This document shows positions 29,555 through 40,402 of a DNA stretch of 64,000 bases, in pieces. The notes under the pieces are model-generated. The model made no database searches, was not told the DNA's origin, and worked only from the letters and a program-made list of their open reading frames with translations. The stretch lies in the NCBI GenBank assembly GCA_043228905.1, contig JBHGNT010000016.1:4650001-4714000 (forward strand). Direction: 5' to 3'. Positions within the stretch are counted from its first letter, which is position 1. The number at the start of each line of letters is the position of its first letter. This DNA comes from Azolla caroliniana. Taxonomy: Eukaryota > Polypodiophyta. The position numbers and the translations under genes were made by a program.

Positions 29555-30193
29555 TGTTAGAAATATTGAGAATCGATTAGATAGGTATATAGAGTTACAA
29601 CTACAGAGATGGGATATATGAAAACAAAACTTCGATTACATATGAGAGTAGCTCACAATGGTAGTTTTCCCATGCACTCACACCTTAGAGCTTAGATAGG
29701 ATATGGACCAGCTCACTACAAAATTAGTGGGGACTGATAATCAAGCCAACCACTGTGAAATGAAAGTGGATTGCTTTCTATGTTTGGTCTAAGTATAACA
29801 TTAAATGTGCAAGTCAGTTGATAGTAGTGGAGATATTCCTTTTCTATCAACTGACTTGTCATTTAATATGACCAAATCCCTAGGTACAGGCTAGTGCTAG
29901 ATAGTACTTATCTTGAAGTCAATGACGCATACTTCAAGACTAAGTACATCGTAACTTGCCCACAAAATATTCTAGTTGACTTGATTAGCCAATCCTATTA
30001 CCTATTTCTCTCTTTCCTAAATACATTGTGTCCTACGCATCTACAGTTTCCTAGATTAACACCTTATCGACCCATATGGTCGAGTTGCACACTAGCCGCT
30101 CCTCATTTGGGGCGCTATCACAAAATGTGCACTCCAAGAGCACATATGGAGATAGATTTACAACTTGGGGCTGATCATTGATTATATCTAACA
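29555..30193 (-). repeat. 5' LTR of C2
   Basis: 639 bp, TGTTAGAAATATTGAG to ATATCTAACA, the same length as the 3' LTR, with eight substitutions counted. Confidence 0.95.
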
Positions 30194-30198
30194 CTCAT

Positions 30199-30297
30199 CG
30201 TACCATTGGCGTTTCTTTTGCGTGGCCTCGCGCAATGCTTCAATTATACCCTTGGCTTTGCTGACTAATTCCGTATGTTTGCTGAGCACTTCAATTG
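30199..30297 (-). pseudogene. G0 coding fragment 2, gag-like
   Basis: The minus strand reads IEVLSKHTELVSKAKG, then EALREATQKKRQWYDE, and joins in frame to 8364 (HIENECQ) once C2 is removed. On the other side it is cut by the C3 5' LTR. It is a charged, helical sequence. Confidence 0.6.
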
Positions 30298-30723
30298 TTT
30301 GTTTGGGTTGAGAGACAAGCTCAACATTGGGTGCATAAACGGGTACGTAACCCAGTGCGTAGACTGGGTGGATAAAACCGTACGCAAAATATGGTCATGG
30401 CGGTGTTTAAACCGAGTGGCCATTAGAGTGTTATTCCTCGTAAGGAATAATTTTGGGAGTAATTGTAGGATGCTCATTTATGAGCGATCAAGTACTATAA
30501 GTACTTGTGTCAGCCCAATAGTCAGGGCCTGTATAAAAGGTGCTCACTGAGCACGAAGTATGTACAGAGAGAACATACAAACAATTATTTTGAATATAGT
30601 TTTGTAGTTTCTGGTCTCTCTCTCTCTCTGTCTCTCCCTCTCTTTCTCTGTGGTTTCTGTGTTCTACCGAACTGTGTACTCTATTTTCTTACGCATACGC
30701 TTCCGCACACGTATTCTTTTACA
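30298..30723 (+). repeat. 5' LTR of C3
   Basis: It starts about TGTTTGGGTTGAGAG and ends ATTCTTTTACA. It has a TATAAAA box at 30532-30538 and CT-rich leader tracts. The start is uncertain by some bases because the 3' LTR is lost. Confidence 0.75.
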
Positions 30724-30741
30724 TGGTATCAGAGCGCGAGG
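30724..30741 (+). promoter_or_regulatory. C3 primer-binding site
   Basis: TGGTATCAGAGCGCGAGG follows the LTR directly. It is an exact initiator-Met match over the first 12 bases and is shared in mutated form with C5. Confidence 0.92.
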
Positions 30742-30824
30742 GTTGAGACTCCTCTGTAGCCGACAGAAAAGCTTGTGATAAGGTAGAGTTAAGTTGTTGT
30801 TTTCGGAAATGATAAGACAACAAT

Positions 30825-31225
30825 ATGGATAGAGGAATGGTAAGCTTGCTACCGACTAAGAAGCTCGATAGTAGTAACTACGCATCTTGGTCGTACAAGA
30901 TGCACCAATACCTGCTTGGTCATTGCTACTGGAGTAACTATGTCGATGGAGCTAATGATGGAACATCCGAATCGACACACAAAGATTTTTCGGCTTGGGA
31001 ACAAGCGGCAAGCAAAGTTCTTTACTGCTTCACGTCTTGTGTGAGTGACCAGCTCTTTAGCTACATTCGGGATGCTAAGACGCCAAAGGACGTGTGGGCA
31101 AATCTCAAGAGGATATTCGCTGCTAGCACAATGGCCATGAAGCTGCAGCTCAGGCAAGAGCTCAGCAATGTCCGACAAAGAGATTTGTCTGTGGCCGATT
31201 ATACGGCCCAAATCAAGGAGATCTA
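30825..31225 (+). pseudogene. C3 Gag N-terminal part
   Basis: ATG at 30825 reads MDRGMVSLLPTKKLDSSNYA, then SWSYKMHQYLLGHCYW. It matches the C5 gag (MDRGMATSLPVEKLDRSNYA). It ends at QIKEI where C4 is inserted, and continues at 37347 with CDSLASVNVNVKEDE. The open frame gives the copia UBN2-type gag. Confidence 0.9.
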
Positions 31226-31837
31226 TGCTAGGATTTCGGTCCCTACGGATGGGATGATGAAGGCCCGGTGAGAACCGGATGATGAAGACCCGGCAAGGAA
31301 GACCCTGTGAGAACCGGATGATGCAGGCCCAGTGAGAACCTCTCACCGGATGAAGGGACATATATGGAAATATAAGGGACATATATGGAAATATGTTTCT
31401 GAGAGTCCATTGGGGCTATATTTGTAAATAGCCCGAAAGTCATATCAGTATAAATATGACCTAGGGCAAACATGTGTTATATGGTGTTGGTCATTCCTTG
31501 TGTTATTGATGTAATGGTTGTACAAAGATAGAGAGAGAGTGTGTGTGAGAGTAGCTATGAGCACTCTCTGTTGTAACCGCCACCAGGCCAAGAGTGTGAG
31601 CACGAGGTCGTTGCCTTTGTGCCCCCTATTGTATTTTTTGACATAGTGATAGTTTGGAGTCTGTGGACTCCCATGGTTTTTCCCTCTTAGGGTTTTCCAC
31701 GTTAACATCTTATGTACTTTCCCTTTTTTTGTGTATACGTGTATCTATCTCTACATTGCCATTTCTGTGATTGTAATTCTCAACGAAGAGATTTAAGACT
31801 CGGTTGTGTCCGAGCATTATTCCGCATATTCTTTTCA
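31226..31837 (+). repeat. 5' LTR of C4
   Basis: It starts TGCTAGGATTTCGGTCCC (TGTT has become TGCT) and ends ATTCTTTTCA. TATAAAT lies at 31449-31455. It has small internal duplications (GGACATATATGGAAATAT twice). The primer site TGGTATTAGAGC follows at 31841-31852. Confidence 0.88.
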
Positions 31838-31867
31838 ATCTGGTATTAGAGCAAAACGATAGAGAAA

Positions 31868-32690
31868 ATGGAAGATTTGTTGGGAGGCATGTTCAAGCTC
31901 ACCGGCTCCAACTACTCAGTGTGGAAGTCGAAGATGAGGGACATGCTCGTGTCAAAGATCTTTGGTTGTCAGTTCAGTTCGAGGACAAGAGACCAGACAA
32001 GATTGATGCCACGATATGGGAGGTGATGCACATGAAGACAACAGCATACATCCGGTGCTTCATCGACATGAGCCTGTACAACAACTTCAATGAAGAGAGC
32101 AATGGCTCATGAGATCAGGGAGAAGATTGGCATTATGTTTCAGAACAAAAATGTCGTTAATCGAGTTTCAGTATTTCGGAAGCTAGTGAGGCTCTGGTAC
32201 CAAGATGGCACCAGTATGGCGGAACACATGAATGCCTTCCAGGGGCTGATAAACCAGGCCATATTGTTGGAAGTACCTCTCGCCGATGAGGTACTTGCTC
32301 TACTCCTGCTCGGTTCCCTCCCGGATAGCAAGGAGACGTTAGTTGTCACTTTGGGCAACGCCGGGCCAGAAGGAAAACAGTTATCCCTAGCAAGGGTCAA
32401 GTCGAGCTTGCTAGATGAGGATGTGCATCGGAAAGACAAGGATACAAGCTCCACCTTACCGAATCAGAACGTGGAAGACAAAGAAACCAGAGTCCCCAGA
32501 ACCGGAAAAAGTCGGGGACACGGTCAAAGTAAAGGGGAAGGCGCACTTGCTTCTACTATGGGAAGCCGGGGAACTTCCAGAAGAACTGTCGGCATTTTCG
32601 GAAAGACAAGGAAACTGACAACATCGATTCGAAGTGGTCAATGGACCGGAACGGTAAATACCGAAGGGGACCGGACCAGAAGGGAATGAT
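31868..32690 (+). pseudogene. C4 Gag remnant
   Basis: ATG at 31868 reads MEDLLGGMFKLTGSNYSVWK. A shift soon follows; the other frames carry IRCFIDMSLYNNFNEES, VSVFRKLVRL and EHMNAFQGLINQA, then a Lys/Glu-rich region with a degraded knuckle. It is parallel to the C6 gag and C1 gag. Confidence 0.82.
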
Positions 32691-33720
32691 GGAAATCGTG
32701 GCAAGTGAAGAAGACTTGATGCTCATCACCGAGGAGAGTGAGTTGAACCTTCCCGGCGACGAGACAACGTGGGTTGTCGATTCTAGAGCGTTGTTCCACC
32801 TTACCCCGAATTGGAAATGCTTCTCATCCTACACAGCTAGTGAGCACGGTTGTGTCTTGATGGGGAATGAAGGGACATGCAGAATTATCGGCATAGGAAA
32901 TGTGCTATTGATGACATCTACCAGATGCAAATTGCTGTTGAAGGATGTCCGACACGTTCCGGAGGTTCGACTGAACATGATATCAACCGGTCAACTAGAT
33001 GATGAAGGCTACTCGGGTAGCATCCGGAATGGTGTTATGAAGTTTAGCAAAGGGATCCTAATAGTGGCTCAGGCTCGAAAAGTCAACACACTGTACCTGA
33101 TGAATGCCTGGTTATGCCCGAAAGAAGTGAATATGGCATTCGACACAACCGGTGAGCTGTGGCACAAGAGACTCTGTCACATGAGTGAGAAGGGGATGAA
33201 GAGGCTTGCCGAAGACAACCTCATTCCAGTGAAGGGCATGCCTCTTGAGAGGTGCACTGACTGCCTGGCCGATAAGAAAAACTGGACCTCCTTCCGATCA
33301 AGGCCACCGATGAGACGTAATGCACCACTAGAGCTCGTGCATACCGATGTGTGTCAAGTAGACACGAAGTCACATGCCGGATCGCAGTACTTCGTGACGT
33401 TCATAGACGACCACAGCCGAAAGCTGTGGACCACACCGTTGAAGACGAAGGATCAGGTGTCATCCGTCTTCAAGGAGCTCCACGTGAGAGTGGAAAGAGA
33501 AACCGGCCGGAAGCTGAAGGAGGTTCGAGCGGATAACGGAGGAGAATACCGAGGGCAGTTCGAGGAGTATTGCCGTTCGAAGGGAATCCGGCTCGAATTT
33601 ACCGTGCCGAAGATGCCGGAACTAAACTAGCTAGCCGAGAGGATGAACCGGACCATAATGGCGAGGGTCCGGAGTATGCTAGCACATGCTAAAGTTGGAT
33701 CCAAAGTCCCGGCCTTGCAT
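32691..33720 (+). pseudogene. C4 protease and integrase remnant
   Basis: An almost open stretch of 300 residues. The protease motif is TWVVDSRALFHLT (Asp-Ser-Arg; C1 has the same Arg), then VRHVPEVRLNMIS, the integrase zinc region LWHKRLCHMSEKGMKRL, LVHTDVCQVDTK and VRADNGGEYRGQF. A stop follows after KMPELN, then LAERMNRTIM in the next piece and a deletion that removes the rest of the integrase C-terminus compared with C6. Confidence 0.85.
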
Positions 33721-35467
33721 ATTCCTCGGATACGGCGATGATGAGTTCGGCTACCGAGTGTGAGATCCGGTCGACAAGAAGGTTTTCCGGAGTCCAGATA
33801 TTATCTTCATGGAGAACAAGACCCTTGCCGATTGGGAGTCAGAGAAGAAGATAATGAACTTTGAGTCGACCGAAAAGGACCGATTCAATGAGATACTGAC
33901 CTATACGGCTACGAGCCGGTTGACACTCGAAGAACCAACCGGTTACGGAGAGGACACCGATCCGGCAGAAGAAGAAGAGGAAGCAGGAATCGGAACCGGC
34001 CAAGATCCCGAATTGGATTCGGATGAAGAACAAATAGAGGAGCCAGTTGCCGGAAACCAAAGACGTAGATATCCTCTCAGAGAGAGAGAAGGCCCCCCTA
34101 GAGATTTCCGGATGCAGAGCGCGTGTTGCTGACCGATGAGGGGGAGCTAGAAAGCTTCAAAGAAGCAAAGGAGGACACCCACAACCGCAAGTGGTTTAGT
34201 GCCATGTAGGACGAGATGGATTCCCTGCATGAGAACCACACGTATGAATTGGTGGAGTTGCCGAAAGGAAAGCGGGCACTCCAGAATAAGTGGGTGTACA
34301 AGTTGAAACCGAGAGATGTCGGAAACCCCCCAAGGTACAGAGCCAGGATTGTGGTAAAGGGATTCCAACAGAAGAAGGGAGTGGACTTTGACGAGATATT
34401 TGCCCCGGTAGTAAAGATGACTTCCATCCGGACGGTGCTGAGCATAGCGGCGAGCATGGACCTCGAGGTAAAGCAGTTAGACATGAAGACGACGTTCCTG
34501 CACAGCGACCTCGAAGAGGAGATCTACATGCAGCAACTGGAGGGATTTGTGAAGAAAGGGAAGGAGCACCTAGTTTGCCGGTTGAAGAAGAGCCTCTACG
34601 GTTTGAAGTAGGCTCCCCAGCAATGGTACCGAAAGTTCGACTCCTTCCTGACGGATCAAGGATACCACAGGACGTAGGCCGATCACTGTACGTGGACGAC
34701 ATGTTGATCGTCGAACGAGACCAAGTCAAGATACGGACGTTGAAGAAGGCTCTGAACCGAACCTTCTCAATGAAAGACTTGGGTACAACAAGACAGATAC
34801 TAGGGATGCATATCCTCCGGGACCGGTCAAAGAAGCAATTGTGGTTGTCATAGGAGAAGTACGTAACAAAGGTGGTTCAGCGGTTCAACATGTCAGATGC
34901 TAAACCGGTCGGATCGACACTCCCTGCAAACTGCAGGTTATCTGGTAAGTAGAGCCGAAAGACGAAAGCAAAGAAGGCGAATATGATGAAGATACCATAT
35001 GCATCTACCGTTGGGAGCTTAATGTACGCAATGGTGTGTACCAGACTGGATATCGGATACACAGTCGAAGTGGTGAGCCGGTTTATGAGCAATCCCGGCA
35101 AGGGACACTAGAACGCGGTGAAATGGATACTCTAATCCTTGAAAGGCACCTCAAGTATGTGTCTCCGATTCAGCTCCGATAAACCCCAACTGGACGGTTT
35201 CACAGATTCGGATATGTCGGCTGATGTAGATACCAGCCGGTTCACATCCGGATATGTCATGACATACACAGGGGGAGTTGTTTCGTGGCAGTAGAGGCTT
35301 CAGAAGTTGGTTGCGTTGTCAACCATGGAAGCGAAGTACATGGCAGTTGTGGAAGCCGTCAAGGAAATACTATGGATGAAGGACTTCATCGAAGAGCTGG
35401 GGATCCAGCAAGAGGAATATCAGCTCTATTGCGACAGTCAAAGTGTCATCCACCTTGCAAAGAACGT
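33721..35467 (+). pseudogene. C4 linker, reverse transcriptase and RNase H
   Basis: The acidic linker (MENKTLADWESEKK) is at 33809-34132. RT follows in several frames: HTYELVELPKGKRALQNKWV, FAPVVKMTSIRTVL, YGLK-stop, LYVDDMLIVERDQ and MKDLGTTRQILGMHIL. About 55 bases are lost just before YVDD compared with C6. RNase H begins near 35150 and is cut at 35467 (CDSQSVIHLAKNV) by the insert at 35468. At least eight stops are seen. Confidence 0.85.
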
Positions 35468-36553
35468 TGTCGTGAAGATTTTCAGCAATGGTGTGAAAAT
35501 CGCATAAAACATACAAAATCGAGTATGAATCATATAAAACATTAATAGTGAAAATACTATTTTAAATAAGTTTAATATCTTAGTATAAAAAGATGGAGGT
35601 CTTCAAGAGCTTTCGAATTCACTTTACTACATAAGAAACGGACATCTAAGTCTCAAGTTATGTGGGTAGAAAGTTTGCAAAGGAAAAGAGAAAGATAAAA
35701 CTTTGAGATATCCCACATAGACAGGACAAATAAGGATCTCACCATATATAAGGCAGAGCAAAAGCTATTATCTTTGTGTTTATGTGTGGAGCATAGATAT
35801 TTCAAGGTGACTTGACCTAAGCTAATTGGATAAGTGGGTGCGATCGGCAAGCAGTGACCGGTTAGTTACCGGCAAGCGACTCGAGATGTGTACTGGGTCG
35901 GACCATCCGAATGCAAATCGGACGAATCGGTTGGGTCGGTTGATCGCAGTGCGTGGTGTCTTAAAGATATTTGGTCCAAAAGCCTAATAGTATTTTGTGC
36001 ATAAAAGATAAAAGAAAAAGATGTAAGCAAGACTCGAACTTTGCACCTCCAAGATTGGAAGCAATAAGCTTACCATTAAACCAAGTCATTTCTTTAGGAT
36101 TACATTTTTATCATTATAGCTTTACATGTAAATTCTCATATTAGAGCTTGATTGAGTGACATGTGATGCATGAGCGCCAAATGGCAAACATGCATCACAT
36201 GCATTCCATGCATTGTATGCATGTCTTTGTACCCTCACATGCATCATATGCATGGGAGCATCTATAAAAGGGTGGATGAAAAAGATCAAACGGGGCTTTG
36301 TACTTTATATATCAAAATTAATTCATTATCCAATTGATGTATTAATCTTGTTCTTCAAATCTAAAGTCAAGAGTTCAATCTTAATCTCTCTCAAATCTAA
36401 AGTCAACCGTTCAATCTTTATCTTAATCTCTCTCTCTTTCAATCTATCTTAATTCCTTTCTCGCTAAAGCTAGTGCAAACTTCGAGTCCTTCCGGTCCAG
36501 AACCCCGGTGGTTCCGCCTTGCGATCCACGCGTAGTGACAAATCTTCAAGACA
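35468..36553. repeat. Solo-LTR-like insertion
   Basis: It runs from TGTCGTGAAGATTT to AAATCTTCAAGACA. The ends are 14-base inverted repeats with one mismatch and canonical TG...CA. It interrupts the C4 RNase H between LAKN and AAYHSRTKH. Flanks are AACGT and ACGCG, an imperfect ACG(T/C) duplication. It holds no protein gene and seems to be one LTR left after recombination, or a non-autonomous element. Confidence 0.75.
36024..36094 (-). other. tRNA-Gly-like sequence
   Basis: The minus strand reads TGGTTTAATGGTAAG (A box-like), TTGCTTCCAATC (resembles the tRNA-Gly(UCC) anticodon arm) and AAGTTCGAGTCTTGC (B box-like). Stems are degraded, so it is a tRNA-derived relic or SINE head inside the solo LTR. 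Confidence 0.5.
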
Positions 36554-36756
36554 ACGCGGCGTATCATTCTAGGACGAAGCACATCCAGCGGAGGTACCAC
36601 TAGATCTGGGAGTGAGTGGAAGATCGAGAGTTCGTGTTGACGAAGATCCACATAGAGGAGAACGGGTCAGATATGCTGACCAAGGTGCTGACGCCCAACA
36701 AGTTGGACGCGTGTCGGAAGCAAATTGGACTAACCAGACATCCCATGCCGAAGTGA
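36554..36756 (+). pseudogene. C4 RNase H C-terminus
   Basis: It resumes after the insert as AAYHSRTKHIQRRYH, two stops, then REFVLTKIHIEENGSDMLTKVLTP and RHPMPK-stop, collinear with the end of C6 Pol. A purine-rich tract (36751-36764) leads into the 3' LTR. Confidence 0.88.
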
Positions 36757-36766
36757 AGTAGGAGTT

Positions 36767-37341
36767 TGTTAGGATTTCAGTCCCTCCGGATGGGATGATG
36801 AAGGCCTGGTGAGAACTGGATGATGAAGACCCAACAAGGAAAACCCGGTGAGAACCGGATGACATAGGCCCGATTAGAACCTCTCACTGGATGAAGGGAC
36901 ATATATGGAAATATGTTTCTGAGAGCCCATTAGGGCTATATTTGTAAAGAGCCCGAAAGTCATATCAGTATAAATATGACCTAGGGCAAACATGTGTTAT
37001 ATGGTGTTAGTCATTCCTTGTGTTATTTTTGTAACGGTTGTACAAAGACAAAGAGAGAGTGTGTGTGTGAGAGTAGCTACGAGCACTCTCTGTTGTAACC
37101 GTCGCCAGGATGACCACGAGGTCATTGCCTCTATGCCCCCTATTGTATTCTTTGACATAGTGATAGTTTGGAGTCTGTGGGCTCCCGTGGTTTTTCCCTC
37201 TTAGGGTTTTCCACGTTAACATCTTGTGTACTTTCCCTTTTTTGTGTATACGTGTATCTATCTCTACATTCCCATTTCTGTGATTGTAAAAGAGATTTAA
37301 GACTCGATTGTGGCCAAGCATTATTCCACATATTCTTTTCA
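36767..37341 (+). repeat. 3' LTR of C4
   Basis: It starts TGTTAGGATTTCAGTCCC and ends ATTCTTTTCA; 575 bp against 612 bp for its partner, with indels and many substitutions, so it is older than C6. Confidence 0.88.
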
Positions 37342-37346
37342 ATTTG

Positions 37347-38098
37347 CGACTCTCTGGCCTCCGTCAACGTGAACGTCAAGGAGGATGAAATGGTGCAGGT
37401 GTGTCTCGGTGGGTTAGTGTCAAAGTTCAGAGCATTCCGAATGGCGGTCTGCACAAGGGAGATTACACCTTTGTTCTTCGAGCTTCAGTCGATGTTGCTC
37501 ATGGAGGAAAATCACGCGGGTGCGTCAACAAGTACGCACACCAACAACAAGATATTGTACACGGAGGAAGATAGGCCCTGTAGTCATGGCGGATGAAGCG
37601 AATCGGTACGCAATGGAGGCGGCCAAAAAGAGTAGAACGTGCGGCATGATCGGAATGTCGGAACCAATTCCGAACCCTCCGGAAGTAGGGGGAGTAAGAG
37701 CGGTGCCGGAAGCCGACAAGAGAAGGCCGCAACGGAATGCTAGTATTGTGGCAAGAAAGGCCACAGGGAGAGTGAGTGCTGGAAGAAGAGGGACGATTCG
37801 GACAAAGCCGAATCGAGCGGTAGAGACATAGGAAGGCGTTAGAAATCGCACTACGCTGAGGGCTCTAAATGAGCCGGAAATGGATCGGCCCTAGCCTTTG
37901 TAATGAAGCACAAGGCCAATTCGATGGCCATGAACACCTCAAAATCGAGCGAGGTGTGGTATATTGATTCCGGAGAGTCAAATCATATGATCACTCATGA
38001 GGAATGGTTCTTGTACTTGTCAAACAAGGAGTGGTCGAAACGAGAGACGACACTCCGCATACCATCGAACATGTTGGCGAAGCTCCCCTCAGCCATGT
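37347..38098 (+). pseudogene. C3 Gag C-terminal part and protease
   Basis: It continues from 31225 with CDSLASVNVNVKEDEMVQVC, FRMAVCTREITPLFF and MLLMEENHAGAS. A shift follows. The knuckle region is in another frame near 37740-37790 (YCGKKGHRESECW is the C5 equivalent). The protease motif VWYIDSGESNHMITHEEW lies at about 37957-38010. It is cut by G3 at 38098, just before the VGQKGKL motif. Confidence 0.83.
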
Positions 38099-38723
38099 TG
38101 TCATGTTGTTACACTCTCACGTATGAAATAAGGCGGGACCGTAGGGGCCCTGAACCGAGGAGCGTGAGAGAGAAGAGGGAGAGAGATTCACAGAAACACA
38201 GAGAGATAGAAATGAAAGGATCAATTCCAATAATAGTATAGATTATAGAGCTTGCAATGTTACACCCAGCAAGCCGGGGATAGACTCAACAGAGACAAAC
38301 ACACGCATTGAAATACGCAGTGGAGCCTCTACCGAAAGCACACGGGCTTTCACGCAGTAGAGGCAACAAACCTCACCCAAATCCCTATAGAAGGAACAAC
38401 GATAGTGGAGAAGAGAGCTTAGTTCCCAGGCCAACAACACTTCGTCCTCGAAAATGCGTGATTCCCCACTCTCCCCCCTTTCCTCTCCTTTTATAGCACA
38501 AGGAGAGATAGCCGTTACAGACTGTTACATCACTTTTATTCTCTGTCCTTTCGGACAAAGATCCTCTTCGATCCCCTACTTAACGAATTCGTGCTACCTA
38601 GGATAATTACATCGCCGACCTGTACTTAACTATGTAAATACATCAAAACATATGCCCGTGTGTAAGGGCCGGTTCACGTACACTACCCACCGATTCCTCC
38701 CACGGATGGTTTTCTCCACGACA
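38099..38723 (-). repeat. 3' LTR of G3
   Basis: It starts TGTCATGTTGTTACAC and ends CTCCACGACA. The minus-strand purine tract AGGTGGGGGCGGA lies beside it at 38724-38736. Confidence 0.85.
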
Positions 38724-38736
38724 TCCGCCCCCACCT

Positions 38737-40402
38737 AACCGTGCATCCTCCGGTATGCGCCAGAATAGACTTCTGCCCGGAGAAGACCGGCCTGCAATTA
38801 TCTTTCACTCTTTGGTTCGCCACCCGCTCCGAACCGGTCATCATCCTCATCCTCGCTCCCCGGGTCTAGCTCGTCCTCGTGCCGCTTTTTGAACGCCTTG
38901 ATCCGCTTCCCAGCTACCGGTATTGTTAACAGCGTCCCGTCGAGCTCCAAAAGATGGTAGGTGCCATTGTTGTTCGCGCTCGTTACGGCGTAGGGCCCGA
39001 ACCACCTCCTCGCAAATTTGCGTATCGCCTCGTGCTGGTTGTCAAGGCTATTGTCGTACACCAACACCCAGTCGCCTTCTTCGATCTTCTTTGGCCGCAG
39101 CCGGTGTGTTCGGTCGAACCGGCCTTTGTTCCTCTCCCTCGCCGTTTGCAGCTTCGCCTTTGCCCGCTCCACATCCTTCGGCCTTCGCTCAAGCTGTCGA
39201 ATCCGTGCCGCCAACAGCTCTTCCCGGCCCATCTTGTTCCTCCAATCTATCGCTGCCCACGAGGAAATTGTCCGCTCCACTGGCATGACCGGTTTCTGCC
39301 CGTACATCAGCTTTGTCGGCATGTACCCGGTCACTGAACTATGCGTCGTCTAGTCTACCCATAGTGCATAAGGAAGCAGTCGTGGTCAATTCCCGACCTG
39401 TCCTCCGCATGCGCATACTAAAGCCTTCACAATCGGCCCGTGTCCGCGTTCTACCTTTCCGTTCGCCTCTGGGTTGTACGCCGTAGTGAGAGAGAGCTTC
39501 ACCCCCAACTTGTCGAATAACTCTTCAGCTTCTTGCGCATCCAGCTCTCCCCGGTCAGCCACGATCTTCCCTACGCACACGTATCGGCATACCACCTCTT
39601 CTATCAAGAACCTGCATACAACCATTGTTGTCTTGTTTTGCAGTGCACGGCCTTCGACCTGATTTGTTAAGTCCTCCCGCACAAGCACCAGATACGGCAT
39701 CTGTCCTACTCCCACTAGCATCGTTACTAAGTCCACCATCCATTTGAAGTGGACGATCGGTGGGTAAGTCGGGTGTAGCTCGTCTCGATGCCAGATTGTG
39801 GAGTGCATCTGACAACTCTCACATGTCGTCACGAACCGGTGCACGTCGTGGTACAAGCCCGACCACCAGTATTTCTCCTTCAACTTCTCAAGGCTGGCCC
39901 ATGTCCCGCGGTGTCCGGCCCAAGGGCTCTCGTGGTATGCTCTCATTAGCGCCTCTTGTTCTTCCCTTTCCGCTACCACCCGGAGTGGAACTCCGCCTCG
40001 CTTCTTTGGGTGCTTCCACATGCCTCTGTCTCGTAGGAAGAATCGGTAGGCATTCTTTCGGATCCGGTTCGCCTCGTCTTTAGTCCACGCCATGTCCGGC
40101 GTCATTGTCCTCAGGAACCTTCCAATCTGGAGCCACTCCCTGACATACTCGCTCTCATTGAACTCGTTGAACACCAGAGTCCTCCTTGCCCTTTTCGCTA
40201 TGCGAGCCGACTCGAAGAAGTCCTCACCAACTTCTTTGTTCTCCGAAACCATGTCGTCTTCGTCGTCGAACAGCGCTCTTGAAAGCATATCGGCCATGGT
40301 GTTGTCTTTACCGGACATGTGTCGTATCTCCAGATTTAGGGACTTGATGTACACGATCCACCTGAGCATTGCCAGGTCCGGGGTCGCGCATCCGGAAACC
40401 AT
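38737..40402 (-). pseudogene. G3 integrase and RNase H tail
   Basis: 39386-40402 is one open piece: MLRWIVYIKSLNLEIRH and KDNTMADMLSRA (end of RNase H), then LQIGRFLRTMTPDMAW, SPWAGHRGTWASL, CESCQMHS, HFKWMVDLVTM, VADRGELDAQEAEELF and EANGKVERGHG. After a break, 38798-39334 holds YMPTKLMYGQKPVMP, ARRWFGPYAVTS (GPY/F type) and an acidic tail. It gives the uninterrupted form of the G1 region where G2 landed. Confidence 0.88.

Larger units (their letters stand above)
8365..30193 (-). mobile_element. Ty1/copia element C2, split by G1
   Basis: C2 is complete end to end. Its 639-bp LTRs lie at 8365-9003 and 29555-30193 and it is flanked by the 5-bp duplication CTCAT (8360-8364 and 30194-30198). 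The LTRs differ at eight positions that I count (about 1.3%). The coding order on the minus strand is gag, PR, IN, RT, RH. Gypsy element G1 (11335-27720) sits in the integrase, exactly before the SDRGGEF motif. Stops and shifts in gag and IN show decay. Confidence 0.95.
31226..37341 (+). mobile_element. Ty1/copia element C4, decayed
   Basis: LTRs lie at 31226-31837 and 36767-37341. The flanking pentamers ATCTA (31221-31225) and ATTTG (37342-37346) each differ by one base from ATCTG, the expected host sequence, so an aged duplication is likely. The family is that of C1 and C6. The coding region has many stops and several deletions, and a solo-LTR-like insert at 35468-36553. Confidence 0.9.
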
